DNA from: Candidatus Zixiibacteriota bacterium
Lineage (GTDB): Bacteria > Zixibacteria > MSB-5A5 > GN15 > FEB-12
Direction of reading: 5' to 3'
Length of the DNA stretch: 64,000 nt
Assembly (NCBI GenBank): GCA_035380245.1
Contig: DAOSXA010000002.1
Location: 62,001 to 126,000 of the forward strand
A program made the translations under genes and the position numbers. Every line of letters begins with the position of its first letter. The first letter of the stretch is position 1. Under the pieces are notes generated by a model that had not been told where the DNA came from, did no database searches, and saw only the letters and a program-made list of their open reading frames with translations. Below are positions 44,927 to 53,783 of the stretch, piece by piece.

Positions 44927-46744
44927 ATGACCGCCGAGCCGAATTTCGATTTCGATGTGAACGCCACTGCCGCTGCTTTTCTCAAGGCGAACTTGGATAG
45001 GATGATAGATGGGTTATCTGAGACTCTCAAGGGAGTCAAAGGTCGGTTCATAACGCGCCTCAGAAGCGGCTATTCAGACTATATGGCGACAATTGCCAAA
45101 AATCACTCGAAGACCAAGTCTTTTTTTGTGAGAGACGAACCAGCCTACCTCTACGACACATATGTGCCCGTTGACCTGAGCATAGGAGATCGCATACTGG
45201 AGAACGCACAGTATAACGAAATCCAAAAGGTAAGCCAAGCAAATGTACTATGTGGTGGAGCTGGATGCGGTAAGACAGTTCTCCTCAAACACCTGTTGCT
45301 AAACTGCATCAAGTCTGGCGGCAAGCTGCCAGTATACGTACAGCTGAGGGATCTGAATAGAAGCGAGGTGACGATTATTGAATCCGTCAAGGATAGCCTG
45401 ACAAGAGACGGATTGAAAGCGCTACGAACTCACTTTGAAACGGCTATGGAATTGGGACACTTCGCGATTCTACTGGATGGTTTTGATGAGATTGCTCACC
45501 ATCGTCGAGATGAATTGGCTCGAGAAATCCGCGAATTGCCTTCGTACTACCCGAAGGCTGATGTCATTGTGACGAGCAGGCCAGATAGAGAATGTGAATC
45601 CTGGGAAAACTACACTAATTTCCATGTTGTTCCGTTGACCGTTGATAAGGCCTGTAAACTGGTTAGTTCACTACCAATTGATCGTGACTTGCGAACTAGG
45701 TTCACACGCGACCTAAGAATGCATCTCTACAGTCGCCATGAATCATTCCTATCGAATCCACTACTATTATCGATCATGGTCTTGACATATGGCGAGAATG
45801 CGGAGATACCGGAGAAGGTTAGTCTTTTCTATCAACAGGCTTACGATGCACTGTTTCATCGTCACGACGCGCTTAAGACCGGTTTCCGCCGCGATAGGAA
45901 GACGAAGCTTGATATTATGGACTTCGGCAGAGTGTTTTCGGCCTTTTCTCTCCGTACATACAACAAGAGAGAGCTTCATTTTCCCAGGCCAGGCGCCTTG
46001 GAACATCTGGAGAGATGCCGCACGATAGTCGGTTTGGAGTTTAAGACATCTGACTTCTTGGATGATGCACATCAAGCAGTCTCTCTTTTAGTTGAGGACG
46101 GTCTCGAGTTGACATACGCGCACAGGTCTTTCCAAGAGTATTTCGTCGCGCGTTTCATCAAGGACGCCAAGCCGGACCAACAGAAGAAGTTGTTGTATCG
46201 CTTTCTCGATACACCTTATCATCGCACCGACTCAGTATTGCGGCTCACATACGAAATGGCCGAAGATCTGGTTGAACGGACGCTCATCATTCCCGAAATG
46301 ACGAAACTGAGGAAGAAGATCGGTTTTAGACGTAGAGTAACTATGCCCGTCTATCATAAGTTTCTGTCCACGATGGCTAATGAAGTGTGCGTACGTTGCC
46401 CTGGAGAACGCACAAACGGGTATGGGTGGATTGGCAACAACACGGCTCCAATTGAGGTCTATTGCTTGGTCTTCTGGAAGTATGTCAGGAAAGCCAGTAT
46501 CTCGGATCGAGAGAGTGTATCCAAGGCCAATCTGATGTTCTGTCGGACGTATTGTGATGATGAACGAACGGACGTCCGTTTTAAGCCGCATGAGCTTGGC
46601 CAGAAGAGTCGGATTCTTAGGGACTTCGCAGCACTACCAGGTATTCTGAGCGCGGATTCACTGGAAAAGGTGCTCGAAACCGAGCGTCACATACAGACTC
46701 GGCACTTGGAAGCCGACGGTGAACTAGATGATTGGTTGCGTTGA
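44927..46744 (+). CDS. NACHT-domain NTPase, candidate antiphage (bNACHT) protein
   Basis: A 605-residue STAND-type NTPase. An N-terminal domain of about 100 residues contains K-S-F-F-V-R-D-E-P-A-Y-L-Y-D. The NACHT domain has Walker A G-G-A-G-C-G-K-T (110-117), the NACHT-type Walker B I-L-L-D-G-F-D-E (181-188), and V-I-V-T-S-R-P-D as sensor. A helical region with S-N-P-L-L-L-S-I-M and Y-A-H-R-S-F-Q-E-Y-F-V-A-R-F (winged-helix-like) follows, then a Cys-containing C-terminus with no repeat array. Bacterial NACHT proteins are known antiphage sensors. AGA/AGG codons are more frequent here than in the flanking genes, suggesting acquisition. Ribosome-binding site GGGGAG. Confidence 0.85.
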   Translation: MTAEPNFDFDVNATAAAFLKANLDRMIDGLSETLKGVKGRFITRLRSGYSDYMATIAKNHSKTKSFFVRDEPAYLYDTYVPVDLSIGDRILENAQYNEIQKVSQANVLCGGAGCGKTVLLKHLLLNCIKSGGKLPVYVQLRDLNRSEVTIIESVKDSLTRDGLKALRTHFETAMELGHFAILLDGFDEIAHHRRDELAREIRELPSYYPKADVIVTSRPDRECESWENYTNFHVVPLTVDKACKLVSSLPIDRDLRTRFTRDLRMHLYSRHESFLSNPLLLSIMVLTYGENAEIPEKVSLFYQQAYDALFHRHDALKTGFRRDRKTKLDIMDFGRVFSAFSLRTYNKRELHFPRPGALEHLERCRTIVGLEFKTSDFLDDAHQAVSLLVEDGLELTYAHRSFQEYFVARFIKDAKPDQQKKLLYRFLDTPYHRTDSVLRLTYEMAEDLVERTLIIPEMTKLRKKIGFRRRVTMPVYHKFLSTMANEVCVRCPGERTNGYGWIGNNTAPIEVYCLVFWKYVRKASISDRESVSKANLMFCRTYCDDERTDVRFKPHELGQKSRILRDFAALPGILSADSLEKVLETERHIQTRHLEADGELDDWLR

Positions 46745-46825
46745 AGACCGAGCTGTTGCCCTTAGGTGGGATGATAACGGTGCTTGCGCTGCTCGGGAGC
46801 GTAAAGACTGAAATCCTTGCCCCCC

Positions 46826-46852
46826 CTCGTTCCGGCGCTCTGCGGCGGAACG
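46826..46852 (-). repeat. REP-like palindrome, left copy
   Basis: A 27-base element whose reverse complement is identical to the copy at 47455-47481. The outer arms CTCGTTCCG-type and CGGAACG can fold as a hairpin with an imperfect GC-rich centre. It lies between the NACHT gene and the RAYT start. Confidence 0.75.
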
Positions 46853-46900
46853 ACGGCGGCAGCCGATATTCGGCCATCGCATCCCGAGCGTTATCAAGTC

Positions 46901-47434
46901 ATGTCTCGCGATAGATACAGAATCTACGAGAAAGACCTCCCGCATTTCATAACCAGCTCCTTCATCTCCCGGCGTCCCCTCCTCAAACTCGCCGAAGTCC
47001 GCCGAATCATCTTCGACTCGCTCCGGTTCCTTCAGGACGAAGACGGCCTCGCCGTCTACGCCTACGTGCTCATGCCGGACCATTTTCACCTGATTGCCTC
47101 CGCGCCGGACCTGCCGCGCGCTCTCGCTCGATTCAAATCCTACACCGCTCGGCGCATTGTCGACCGACTGCGCGAGCGCGGCGATGAAATCGCGCGACGC
47201 GAGCTGGCCGCGCTCCGGCTTCCGATCGACGGCCAGAGGCAATATCAAGTCTGGATCGAGGGATACCATTCGAAGCAGAACATCAGCGCGAAGATGATGC
47301 GGCAGAAGATTCGGTACATCCACTACAACCCGGTTCGGAAGGGCCTGGTGCTGTCGCCCGAGCAATGGCTGTACTCCAGCGCCGGCGACTATGCCGGGCG
47401 GCCCGGGCCGCTGAAGGTGACGGTTGACTGGTAG
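46901..47434 (+). CDS. REP-associated tyrosine transposase (RAYT, Y1 family)
   Basis: A 177-residue single-strand DNA transposase of the HUH superfamily. The HUH motif is H-F-H at 61-63 in V-L-M-P-D-H-F-H-L-I. W-I-E-G-Y-H-S (Tyr122) is the likely catalytic tyrosine, and R-Y-I-H-Y-N-P-V-R-K-G-L is a RAYT hallmark. The ATG at 46901 begins at the conserved domain; the frame is open from 46817 through the REP element. It is flanked by inverted copies of one 27-base palindrome, the usual arrangement for a RAYT and its REP elements. It may have mobilised or dispersed these repeats. Confidence 0.9.
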   Translation: MSRDRYRIYEKDLPHFITSSFISRRPLLKLAEVRRIIFDSLRFLQDEDGLAVYAYVLMPDHFHLIASAPDLPRALARFKSYTARRIVDRLRERGDEIARRELAALRLPIDGQRQYQVWIEGYHSKQNISAKMMRQKIRYIHYNPVRKGLVLSPEQWLYSSAGDYAGRPGPLKVTVDW

Positions 47435-47454
47435 GCGGCGATTGGCTTCGCCTT

Positions 47455-47481
47455 CGTTCCGCCGCAGAGCGCCGGAACGAG
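47455..47481 (+). repeat. REP-like palindrome, right copy
   Basis: Identical over 27 bases to the reverse complement of 46826-46852, located 20 bases after the RAYT stop. Arms CGTTCCG and CGGAACG pair. Confidence 0.75.
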
Positions 47482-47767
47482 AAGATGGGGGAGCGCCAGA
47501 TCGAGCGTATCAATCACCTGCGTTTTCGCCACAACATCATCGCAGACTACACTCGCAGGCCGATAACTGACAAGCGGGTTGGGCCGGAGGTCGACCGGGC
47601 TCGCGGATGAAGGCGCAACAACGCCAAACTAAAATCCGCAAAACGAACCCATTTCGTTGTAAACCAACTACTCTGAGTGGGTTGCACGGAAGCTCCGGCC
47701 ATCTGATCCAGCCAACAATGCGAGTAGGGCCGGTCTCACCGAGACCTGCCAAGGCTGGCTTCGCCTT

Positions 47768-47794
47768 CGTTCCGCCGCAGAGCGACGGAACGAG
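47768..47794 (+). repeat. REP-like palindrome, distal copy
   Basis: Matches 47455-47481 at 26 of 27 positions, with the same flanking GGCTTCGCCTT. It is followed by a truncated repeat of its right arm. Confidence 0.72.
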
Positions 47795-47938
47795 AAGAGG
47801 GGGGGCGACGGAACGAGAAGACAAGACGGTGATTGCAGCGAGGACTGCGCTCAGGGATTCGGCTTTGTCTTGACAGCCTTCGACAGGACGACTAATATGG
47901 ATCACAGTCAAACCACATTCGCCCAAAGAGAGGTGTCG

Positions 47939-48607
47939 ATGCTTCGCCTTTTGTCCCTCGCGCTCGTTTGTGCTATAACTCTTTTTCTTGCCTGTTTTTC
48001 GCCCAAGGTCACACTCTATGCGATGGCCGATGAGGAGGGTCGGATTGCCGCTCCGACGAAAATCTACGTCGTGACCGGTCCGGATATGGAAGAAGCGTTT
48101 TGGTCCGACGACGCGGATGAAAACGCGCTGTATGCCCAACTGACGAACGAGCTGGCCGTCCAGTTGAAGGCGCAGGGGTATGAGCTGGTGTCGGAGCGCA
48201 CTAACGCTTCTATTATGGCTGAAATATCGTTCTATCAGTCCAAGCCCATGATCAGCGAATATGGTGTGGTTGAGGATTATCAGGGCCTCTGGGAGGGGAA
48301 GGTTATGAGCCCTATTCGCTGGGTGAGGCACTCCCAGAAAAAGGTGCTGAGTTTGTCGATATGGAAGGCCGACCAATGGGTGCAACCGCTGGAACGGGCT
48401 GTTTTGTTGTTGGAAACGCTCGAAGAATTGAAGCCGATCCCGCCGGAGGTGAATCCGCTGTGGTTTGGATTCCTGGATGCTTCGTCAAGCTCGCTCGATC
48501 TTGCCAACCATATCGATGAGTACGTTGAAATCCTGATTTCGAATCTCGGGAAGTCCGTGGACGGGCAACGTTTTTCGATTCGCCCCGGGCGCATTGGAAA
48601 AAAATAA
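47939..48607 (+). CDS. Lipoprotein of unknown function
   Basis: A 222-residue protein from the ATG at 47939, with AGAGGTG just upstream; 23 extra residues in the open frame lack logic. The lipobox is L-F-L-A-C at about residues 13-17. The mature part is mixed alpha/beta with no catalytic motif seen; one region (A-Q-L-T-N-E-L-A-V-Q-L-K-A-Q-G-Y-E-L-V) resembles small outer-membrane lipoproteins that hold a ligand or partner. No family recognised. The next gene begins 65 bases downstream. Confidence 0.65.
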   Translation: MLRLLSLALVCAITLFLACFSPKVTLYAMADEEGRIAAPTKIYVVTGPDMEEAFWSDDADENALYAQLTNELAVQLKAQGYELVSERTNASIMAEISFYQSKPMISEYGVVEDYQGLWEGKVMSPIRWVRHSQKKVLSLSIWKADQWVQPLERAVLLLETLEELKPIPPEVNPLWFGFLDASSSSLDLANHIDEYVEILISNLGKSVDGQRFSIRPGRIGKK

Positions 48608-48672
48608 CCGTAGTTTCATGTGCAGGCATCGCCGGACAATATCACAATTTCGTTTAGCGTGGGAGGAATGAA

Positions 48673-49290
48673 GTGAGTCTCGAACGTCCCTGGGAAGATG
48701 AATTTAATGCTCTGATAGACCAACTGCAGGCCTTTTACAGCGGAACACTCTTCGATCCCGATGTCCCCCGAGAGGAACGCCTGGCGAATCGACCACAGAT
48801 GGAATTCGTCTGGGCTTACAAGAGTTTCGAAGCTATCGTGGGAGATCATAAAATAATGATAGAAATTTCGGACAGCCCGCTCGGTGAAGGTGGAAGCGTT
48901 TTGACTGGTGACAGCCTGCAATTTCTCCTCGTAAGTACATCGGCTGTCACCGGAGGGTCTTTTGGCATCCGTGAAGAAGGTGGCTGGGATCGTTTTCTGA
49001 AAGCGGCTCGTCTCGCCTGGGAACATCAAACCGGAGATGCCGAGTTCGATCGGCGGTTTTTCATTATGGGTGATCACAAGGATAAACCTGACATGATGAA
49101 TCGGCCGGAATTAAGAACGATAGTCATCGAAGCAGCGCCTTTTGAGATGATTCATTTCACTCGGAGCCGAGTTTGTATCTCCGACATGATCGTTCGTAAT
49201 AAGACGCTGAATATGGACCACGCCCAACGACGTATACGGGAAATCGCCGCCCTGGCGGATATTTTTGGGGCTGGCGATAAAACAAAATAG
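48673..49290 (+). CDS. Cytoplasmic protein of unknown function
   Basis: A 205-residue protein with no signal or membrane segment. The GTG start has GGAGG 6 bases upstream. The sequence has mixed alpha/beta character, with E-I-S-D-S-P-L-G-E-G and F-F-I-M-G-D-H-K-D-K-P as distinctive segments. No known family or active-site motif seen. Close spacing to the upstream lipoprotein hints at co-transcription, but the functions are not connected by sequence. Confidence 0.6.
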   Translation: MSLERPWEDEFNALIDQLQAFYSGTLFDPDVPREERLANRPQMEFVWAYKSFEAIVGDHKIMIEISDSPLGEGGSVLTGDSLQFLLVSTSAVTGGSFGIREEGGWDRFLKAARLAWEHQTGDAEFDRRFFIMGDHKDKPDMMNRPELRTIVIEAAPFEMIHFTRSRVCISDMIVRNKTLNMDHAQRRIREIAALADIFGAGDKTK

Positions 49291-49556
49291 AGTATATGTA
49301 TCTATCAATCAGTATGCGCCGGTCGGTTAGCGGCTGTGAGGGGATAATTTCGGTTGACAAGTTCTGTATGGTTCAATAACTTGCGTCATCTAAAACTGGT
49401 TTCCGGGAACGACCTTATCGAGAATTTGCCCAGAAAGTCAAATATCGAAGCAGTGCCCGATCGGGACCATCGCGCAATGGTGCGCATTGTTTGCGTTTGC
49501 TTGACACCGGGATCATCGAGATTCCGCCGGATCAGCGAACATTAGTGGAGTACAGG

Positions 49557-49856
49557 ATGAACATCTACGTAGGTAATTTGTCGTTCGATACGACTGAAGA
49601 TGACCTTCGGGATACTTTTGCCGCTTACGGTGAAGTTTCCTCCGTCAATATCATCTCCGACAAATATACCGGCCGTTCACGCGGTTTCGGTTTCGTTGAG
49701 ATGCCCGACCAGTCACAGGCTCAGACCGCGATCACGGAGCTCAATGGTAAGGACCTGGGTGGTCGCGCCCTGAATATCAACGAGGCCCGGCCCCGTGAAG
49801 AGCGCGGCCCTCGCAGTGGCGGACGTGGCGGCGGCGGACACCGTAATCGCTACTAA
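49557..49856 (+). CDS. RRM-type RNA-binding protein
   Basis: A 99-residue single-RRM protein of the kind found in cyanobacteria and many environmental bacteria. RNP2 is I-Y-V-G-N-L at residues 3-8 and RNP1 is R-G-F-G-F-V-E-M near 42-49; a short Gly/Arg-rich tail (R-S-G-G-R-G-G-G-G-H) follows. The ATG at 49557 has GGAG 6 bases upstream; an earlier in-frame start at 49491 lacks one. Likely an abundant, possibly cold-induced RNA chaperone. The 266-base upstream region could be a long leader, as in other RRM/cold-shock genes. Ends at a strong terminator. Confidence 0.92.
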   Translation: MNIYVGNLSFDTTEDDLRDTFAAYGEVSSVNIISDKYTGRSRGFGFVEMPDQSQAQTAITELNGKDLGGRALNINEARPREERGPRSGGRGGGGHRNRY

Positions 49857-49886
49857 ATGACGCTCGCTTCAAAACGAGTCGATAAT

Positions 49887-49925
49887 TAACGAAGAGACCG
49901 GTTTATAACCGGTCTCTTCGTTTAA
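49887..49925 (+). terminator. Intrinsic terminator of the RRM gene
   Basis: A stem of about 17 bases, TAACGAAGAGACCGGTT pairing with AACCGGTCTCTTCGTTTA around a TAT loop, ending in TTT. Confidence 0.88.
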
Positions 49926-50079
49926 CGGCAACCCCGGTCGTTGTCCACGGATCAGGATAGACCTATACTCTGATATCGATTTGGGATTAGCAGACATCAT
50001 TCCTTGTCTGAAGCGACCGCTTATGCCATATTCAATGCCTGAACATGGAACAATGCGAATCATTCAACGGAGGCTTACA

Positions 50080-50709
50080 GTGAAGAAGTACGCCCTATTG
50101 ACTATGATGATTTTCATCATTTTATCGGGATCGGTTGAAGCCGCCGAATATCAATTCGGTAAAGGAGCGACTCTTTTCAACGGCAGTATCAGCTTGTCGT
50201 CCTGGGACGGGCGCATATACGACCAGGCGGATGGAGGGGCTTTGTTGAAGTACAGTTTCGAGATAGAGGCCGTACATTTCTTCTGGAATCGGTTCGGAAT
50301 AGGGCCTTCGTTTCGTTATGCCGGGGACAATGATGAAAATATCGAATACGAGGATCTGGCCATTGGTGTAACCCTTTTGTACACCTTCGCTAAGACGGAT
50401 TTCCGAACGGCGCCGTACCTGTCGATCACCGGACGATACCTGGATCAGGATATGGTCGATGTTGTCTGGGGTCGGTATTATGATTACTGGTCCGGTATTG
50501 AAAGTGAAAACTACTATGCCTATGAACGCAGTTGGGATGGATATGAGGTGATATTCGGAGCCGGTCTCATGGTGAAGTTAGGTGAGCATGTGATGTTGAA
50601 CAATCGTCTGACCGGCACCATGCATCAATTGAAACGTTCCAATTGGAGCAACCATCGGGTCGGTCGCATTTGGGCGCTTAGCACCGGTCTGTCGTTTTCA
50701 CTTTTCTAG
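50080..50709 (+). CDS. Outer-membrane beta-barrel protein
   Basis: A 209-residue protein. The GTG start at 50080 has CGGAGG 6 bases upstream and directly begins a signal peptide (K-K-Y-A-L-L-T-M-M-I-F-I-I-L). The mature sequence consists of alternating strands, several Trp/Tyr-rich, ending L-S-F-S-L-F, a typical terminal barrel strand. It resembles small eight-stranded OmpX/OmpA-like barrels. Function unknown. A lipoprotein gene follows at 113 bases. Confidence 0.72.
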   Translation: MKKYALLTMMIFIILSGSVEAAEYQFGKGATLFNGSISLSSWDGRIYDQADGGALLKYSFEIEAVHFFWNRFGIGPSFRYAGDNDENIEYEDLAIGVTLLYTFAKTDFRTAPYLSITGRYLDQDMVDVVWGRYYDYWSGIESENYYAYERSWDGYEVIFGAGLMVKLGEHVMLNNRLTGTMHQLKRSNWSNHRVGRIWALSTGLSFSLF

Positions 50710-50821
50710 GTCATGAGTAAACCCCGGAACAGGCCAGACAACAACGGGGTATAAAATGAAAGTCGATAACAGTGCTCAATTTTCATATTATTGGCTGTTT
50801 CCAAACGTTCGGAGGCACAGT

Positions 50822-51391
50822 ATGAGATTAAAAGAAGCTGTGACGTTAACCGTTCTCGCGCTTCTGGCTGTGACAGGTTGTATTCCTCTGTCCATTAATC
50901 CCCTCTATCAGGATGGCGAGGTAATTTCGATTGAAGGAATCGAGGGGCTGTGGGTAATAGAAGGGACCTCGGACTGGATTAGATTTCAAGTCGATACCCT
51001 TGATCCGGGTTACATTCTCACCATGTCGGAAGATGACGAATCAACCTCGGTATTCGAAGCGCGCCCCGTCCGTGTCGGCGACATGCTCATGATCGATTTA
51101 TTCCCGGCCGAGCCAACGGAGGAGACCCTTGGCGAATTTTACCAGGGACATCTAGTCCCGGTACACTCGTTCTATCGTATCGATGAAGTAGGAACGAGGC
51201 TGGGAATCAGCACTCTTGAGTATGATTGGTTGACTTCAATTTTGACCGATCACCCCGATGAGATTGCTCATATCTGGGCTGAAGAGGTGCCTATACTCAC
51301 TGCTTCTACGAAGGAAATACAGGCTTTTTTACTTAAGTATGCCGTCGATCACGATGCCTGGACTGAAGTGGCGGAGTACGTGAGGAAGTAG
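50822..51391 (+). CDS. Lipoprotein of unknown function
   Basis: A 189-residue lipoprotein. The ATG at 50822 has GGAGG 6 bases upstream; the lipobox is L-A-V-T-G-C at residues 15-20. The early mature part, L-S-I-N-P-L-Y, and G-L-W-V-I-E-G are followed by a lipocalin-like or beta-sandwich pattern (I-R-F-Q-V, Y-I-L-T-M-S, F-E-A-R-P-V-R-V-G). The N-P-L-Y and G-x-W segments occur in several exported proteins that measure or bind a ligand. No family assigned. Confidence 0.72.
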   Translation: MRLKEAVTLTVLALLAVTGCIPLSINPLYQDGEVISIEGIEGLWVIEGTSDWIRFQVDTLDPGYILTMSEDDESTSVFEARPVRVGDMLMIDLFPAEPTEETLGEFYQGHLVPVHSFYRIDEVGTRLGISTLEYDWLTSILTDHPDEIAHIWAEEVPILTASTKEIQAFLLKYAVDHDAWTEVAEYVRK

Positions 51392-51625
51392 TTTCAAAAG
51401 CGAAGCCCAAGACCTATACCAATCGTTGAGGGATCGCAACGGCTTTCTCACAACATTCTCTTTGAAATCTTCCGTACGATTCGCGAGCTATGATGTTATG
51501 GCCGGGATCAAGATAGTCCCAACAGCTGTGGATAATAAGAAAGCACCTGATAGAAGTTATCTGCGAACTGGAAACTGTAAGGAGATTTAATAGGCTTTAT
51601 CTACAGGGGAGATTCATTACGATAT

Positions 51626-52759
51626 CTACAGTCTTAAGCCGAGTCCCAGGTAGAGTCCAAAAGTTCCCCAGGGAACACTGTTGCCGGTGCTTGTGTTTGC
51701 ACCGATACCGAAATGGGTATGTACGGTTTCACCGAATTGAAAGCCTATCCCGAAATCTCCTGATATCCCCAAATAGAATTCTTTGTCAGTTCCGGATCGC
51801 CGTCCAACAATCGGGGCCACACGAATTATAAAGCCAGGTCTGGTCGCATTCTCGGATAAGCCGATCTTGTCGTAGACAGCGAGAGTCACACCGACTTCAT
51901 TGTCGTCAAAATCTGTTTTCCCATGACTACATCGATAAGAGAAACCTCCACCGATACCGATCGCACCGGTTCCGCCGGCATTTCGTCTCTCAAAAGCAAT
52001 GATTGCGGATATTGTGCGATTGTTGTCGTCTTCAATATGTAAATAATCGAGCCAGAGGCGAGTCTTACGATCAGATAGACGATACTTCCTGGTGCTGTCG
52101 TTATTATTTGATTTCGTCGTTTTGGTTGAGTAGGCCGTGCTTCTTGTCGAGAATTCATGCCTGTAGGTGTAATATCGTGTCGGATCGGTTCGTCCCGAAA
52201 GATACTCCAATGCGATTTCCCTGAGACTGCCGTAAATCAAATCAGGAACGACCTGGATGGCATTTGCCGACTCCTTACTGTTGCGGCCTCTGACTCTCAC
52301 CGCCTGGCCGGAAGAATCATCGACAATATCTACCGAGTAGGCGATATGGGCCGTATCCATCATGACCGTTGTCGTATTCCAGACGGCGAAACTATCTATA
52401 TGAACCGTTATTGAATGAGAAATACCAGGGTCTGGCGGTTTAGGTAGAAGTGAATCAAGACATTGGGCAAAGAAATCGGTCAGTGGAATCGTGAGGCAGT
52501 AATTGTTCGTACCCATACCGATTGAGCCGATTGCAGCCGGATTGCCGATATTGATCCGGTCGTCCATAACCTCGCTGACCGAGATTCCGGTGCTGTCCGA
52601 TAGCCTTTGATCGCTAAAACGATCGTACTGAGGAACGTGATATATGGGGCTCCCGGCGCATCCAATCAACTGCAGAAGAAAGATAATGAGCGGGACAGTT
52701 ATAAAAAGGATTCCATGAAAAACGAATCGAAGATGTGGTATTTGTGTTGTCGTGGGCAA
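51626..52759 (-). CDS. Two-domain lipoprotein with C-terminal beta-barrel-like region
   Basis: A 377-residue protein whose lipobox is L-L-Q-L-I-G-C at about residues 28-34. Residues 55-190 form a domain shared with the neighbouring lipoprotein: a D-D-R-I or D-R-R segment, a D-F-x-x-x-x-L-x-x-x-L helix and a V-x-I-D-S-F-x-V strand. The C-terminal 140 residues are Gly-rich strands ending L-Y-L-G-L-G-L-R-L, suggesting a small barrel. The start is a TTG with weak support. No family recognised. Confidence 0.6.
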   Translation of the reverse strand: MPTTTQIPHLRFVFHGILFITVPLIIFLLQLIGCAGSPIYHVPQYDRFSDQRLSDSTGISVSEVMDDRINIGNPAAIGSIGMGTNNYCLTIPLTDFFAQCLDSLLPKPPDPGISHSITVHIDSFAVWNTTTVMMDTAHIAYSVDIVDDSSGQAVRVRGRNSKESANAIQVVPDLIYGSLREIALEYLSGRTDPTRYYTYRHEFSTRSTAYSTKTTKSNNNDSTRKYRLSDRKTRLWLDYLHIEDDNNRTISAIIAFERRNAGGTGAIGIGGGFSYRCSHGKTDFDDNEVGVTLAVYDKIGLSENATRPGFIIRVAPIVGRRSGTDKEFYLGISGDFGIGFQFGETVHTHFGIGANTSTGNSVPWGTFGLYLGLGLRL

Positions 52760-52857
52760 ACCGATTTCTGTGCCTCCCAGCGCGTTTTATGTCATGTCTG
52801 GAATAAACATGAGCGATAATGAGGTGCTATCAGGACCGGAGCATAGCCTTATTTCAT

Positions 52858-53466
52858 TTATGAGGTACTGTCGAGTGAATCTGCCATGATTTGATCATAG
52901 CGCATCAGGAATCGATCGACACACTGTCGGAGGCTGTGGTACATCATGTCCTCCGCTTCATCCGGGGTGACTACTGCCCATTCCTTAAAGCGCATCGAGG
53001 ATATGGGGATGACCTGCTCGGAGTCGCTAGCTTCTCCGATGACAAAGGTCAGAACAGCGTGGAATTCGACTCTTTTTAATACCGAAGCAAAGCGTTCAGT
53101 GACATAGAAGCTGTCAATGTACACGACAACCGGTATAGTCTCAGTGCCGGGGGGGGCGTCACGGTCGGTGAGCATCGCCGTTAGTGATTCGTGAACAAAA
53201 TCATTTGCCGGGTGATCTAGCTTCACTGTTTTAGGAGTACCGATTAAGCCGGGTGATAATAAACCTATCTCCTGAGCCGGACAATGGCGACGATCAACTA
53301 CCCGGTCTATAACAAGCCCCGGGCGTTGGAGAATCTGGTTAACCTGCCGTTCGTAATCTGAATTGAACTCGTAGTATTCGTGTTTGGCGCAGGAGACTAA
53401 TAAACTCCCGATTATTGATAAAACCAGCACAGGTAACAAGTATCGAACGGATAGAGATGAACTCAT
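52858..53466 (-). CDS. Lipoprotein paralogous to the downstream two-domain lipoprotein
   Basis: A 202-residue lipoprotein with lipobox L-L-V-S-C at residues 22-26 and ATG at 53466 with GAGGAG upstream. The mature domain shares V-x-D-R, D-F-V-H-E-S-L-T-A-M-L and V-V-Y-I-D-S-F-Y-V with the domain of the neighbouring gene, consistent with a tandem duplication in which the neighbour gained a barrel-like tail. The pattern is loosely like YajG-type lipoproteins, which is weak. Function unknown. It precedes its paralogue by 98 bases on the same strand. Confidence 0.65.
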   Translation of the reverse strand: MSSSLSVRYLLPVLVLSIIGSLLVSCAKHEYYEFNSDYERQVNQILQRPGLVIDRVVDRRHCPAQEIGLLSPGLIGTPKTVKLDHPANDFVHESLTAMLTDRDAPPGTETIPVVVYIDSFYVTERFASVLKRVEFHAVLTFVIGEASDSEQVIPISSMRFKEWAVVTPDEAEDMMYHSLRQCVDRFLMRYDQIMADSLDSTS

Positions 53467-53783
53467 AATAGGATTCTCCTCGATAGAAGGAATCAGAAGA
53501 ACTAATTTATAACTACTATAAAATAAGAAAGACGAAACAACAGCGAGAAGTCAAGGATTGAGATAATACGGGGAGGGGAATAAGCGGTTGTGCAGCATTT
53601 TGCGTAGTTGTCATCCATGTTTATGCTATGTCAGCTTCAGGATTATATGGGATTATGCCATCAGGTTTTCCTCTAACTACCTGCGAATCATGCCAGATAT
53701 CTCCGAAGTGAGAAGACCAGCGGAATGATGGCATATTGCTTGCAATATCAGGATTGACAACAAAAACCGTTTTGAGGCAGATA
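53467..53783. other. Intergenic region
   Basis: A 317-base AT-rich gap upstream of the lipoprotein gene (minus) and a small plus-strand frame. No clear promoter or gene. A minus-strand frame at 53621-53845 lacks supporting features. Confidence 0.45.

Larger units (their letters stand above)
47435..47938. other. Intergenic repeat-rich region
   Basis: About 500 bases between the RAYT gene and a lipoprotein gene. It holds two REP-like palindromes and a partial duplicate of one arm (GCGACGGAACGAGAAG at about 47805-47820). The middle (about 47600-47750) could encode an 88-residue frame, but its composition looks like repeated intergenic sequence rather than a gene. Confidence 0.55.

Noticed and set aside
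47607..47873. 88-codon plus-strand frame between palindromes
   Set aside because: No ribosome-binding site, spans a REP palindrome, and composition looks like repeat sequence.
47537..48385. 282-codon minus-strand frame
   Set aside because: Runs through REP palindromes and opposite a lipoprotein gene with a good start; no family features.
49354..49545. 63-codon frame upstream of the RRM gene
   Set aside because: Starts at TTG without a ribosome-binding site and has no recognisable sequence; more likely leader DNA.
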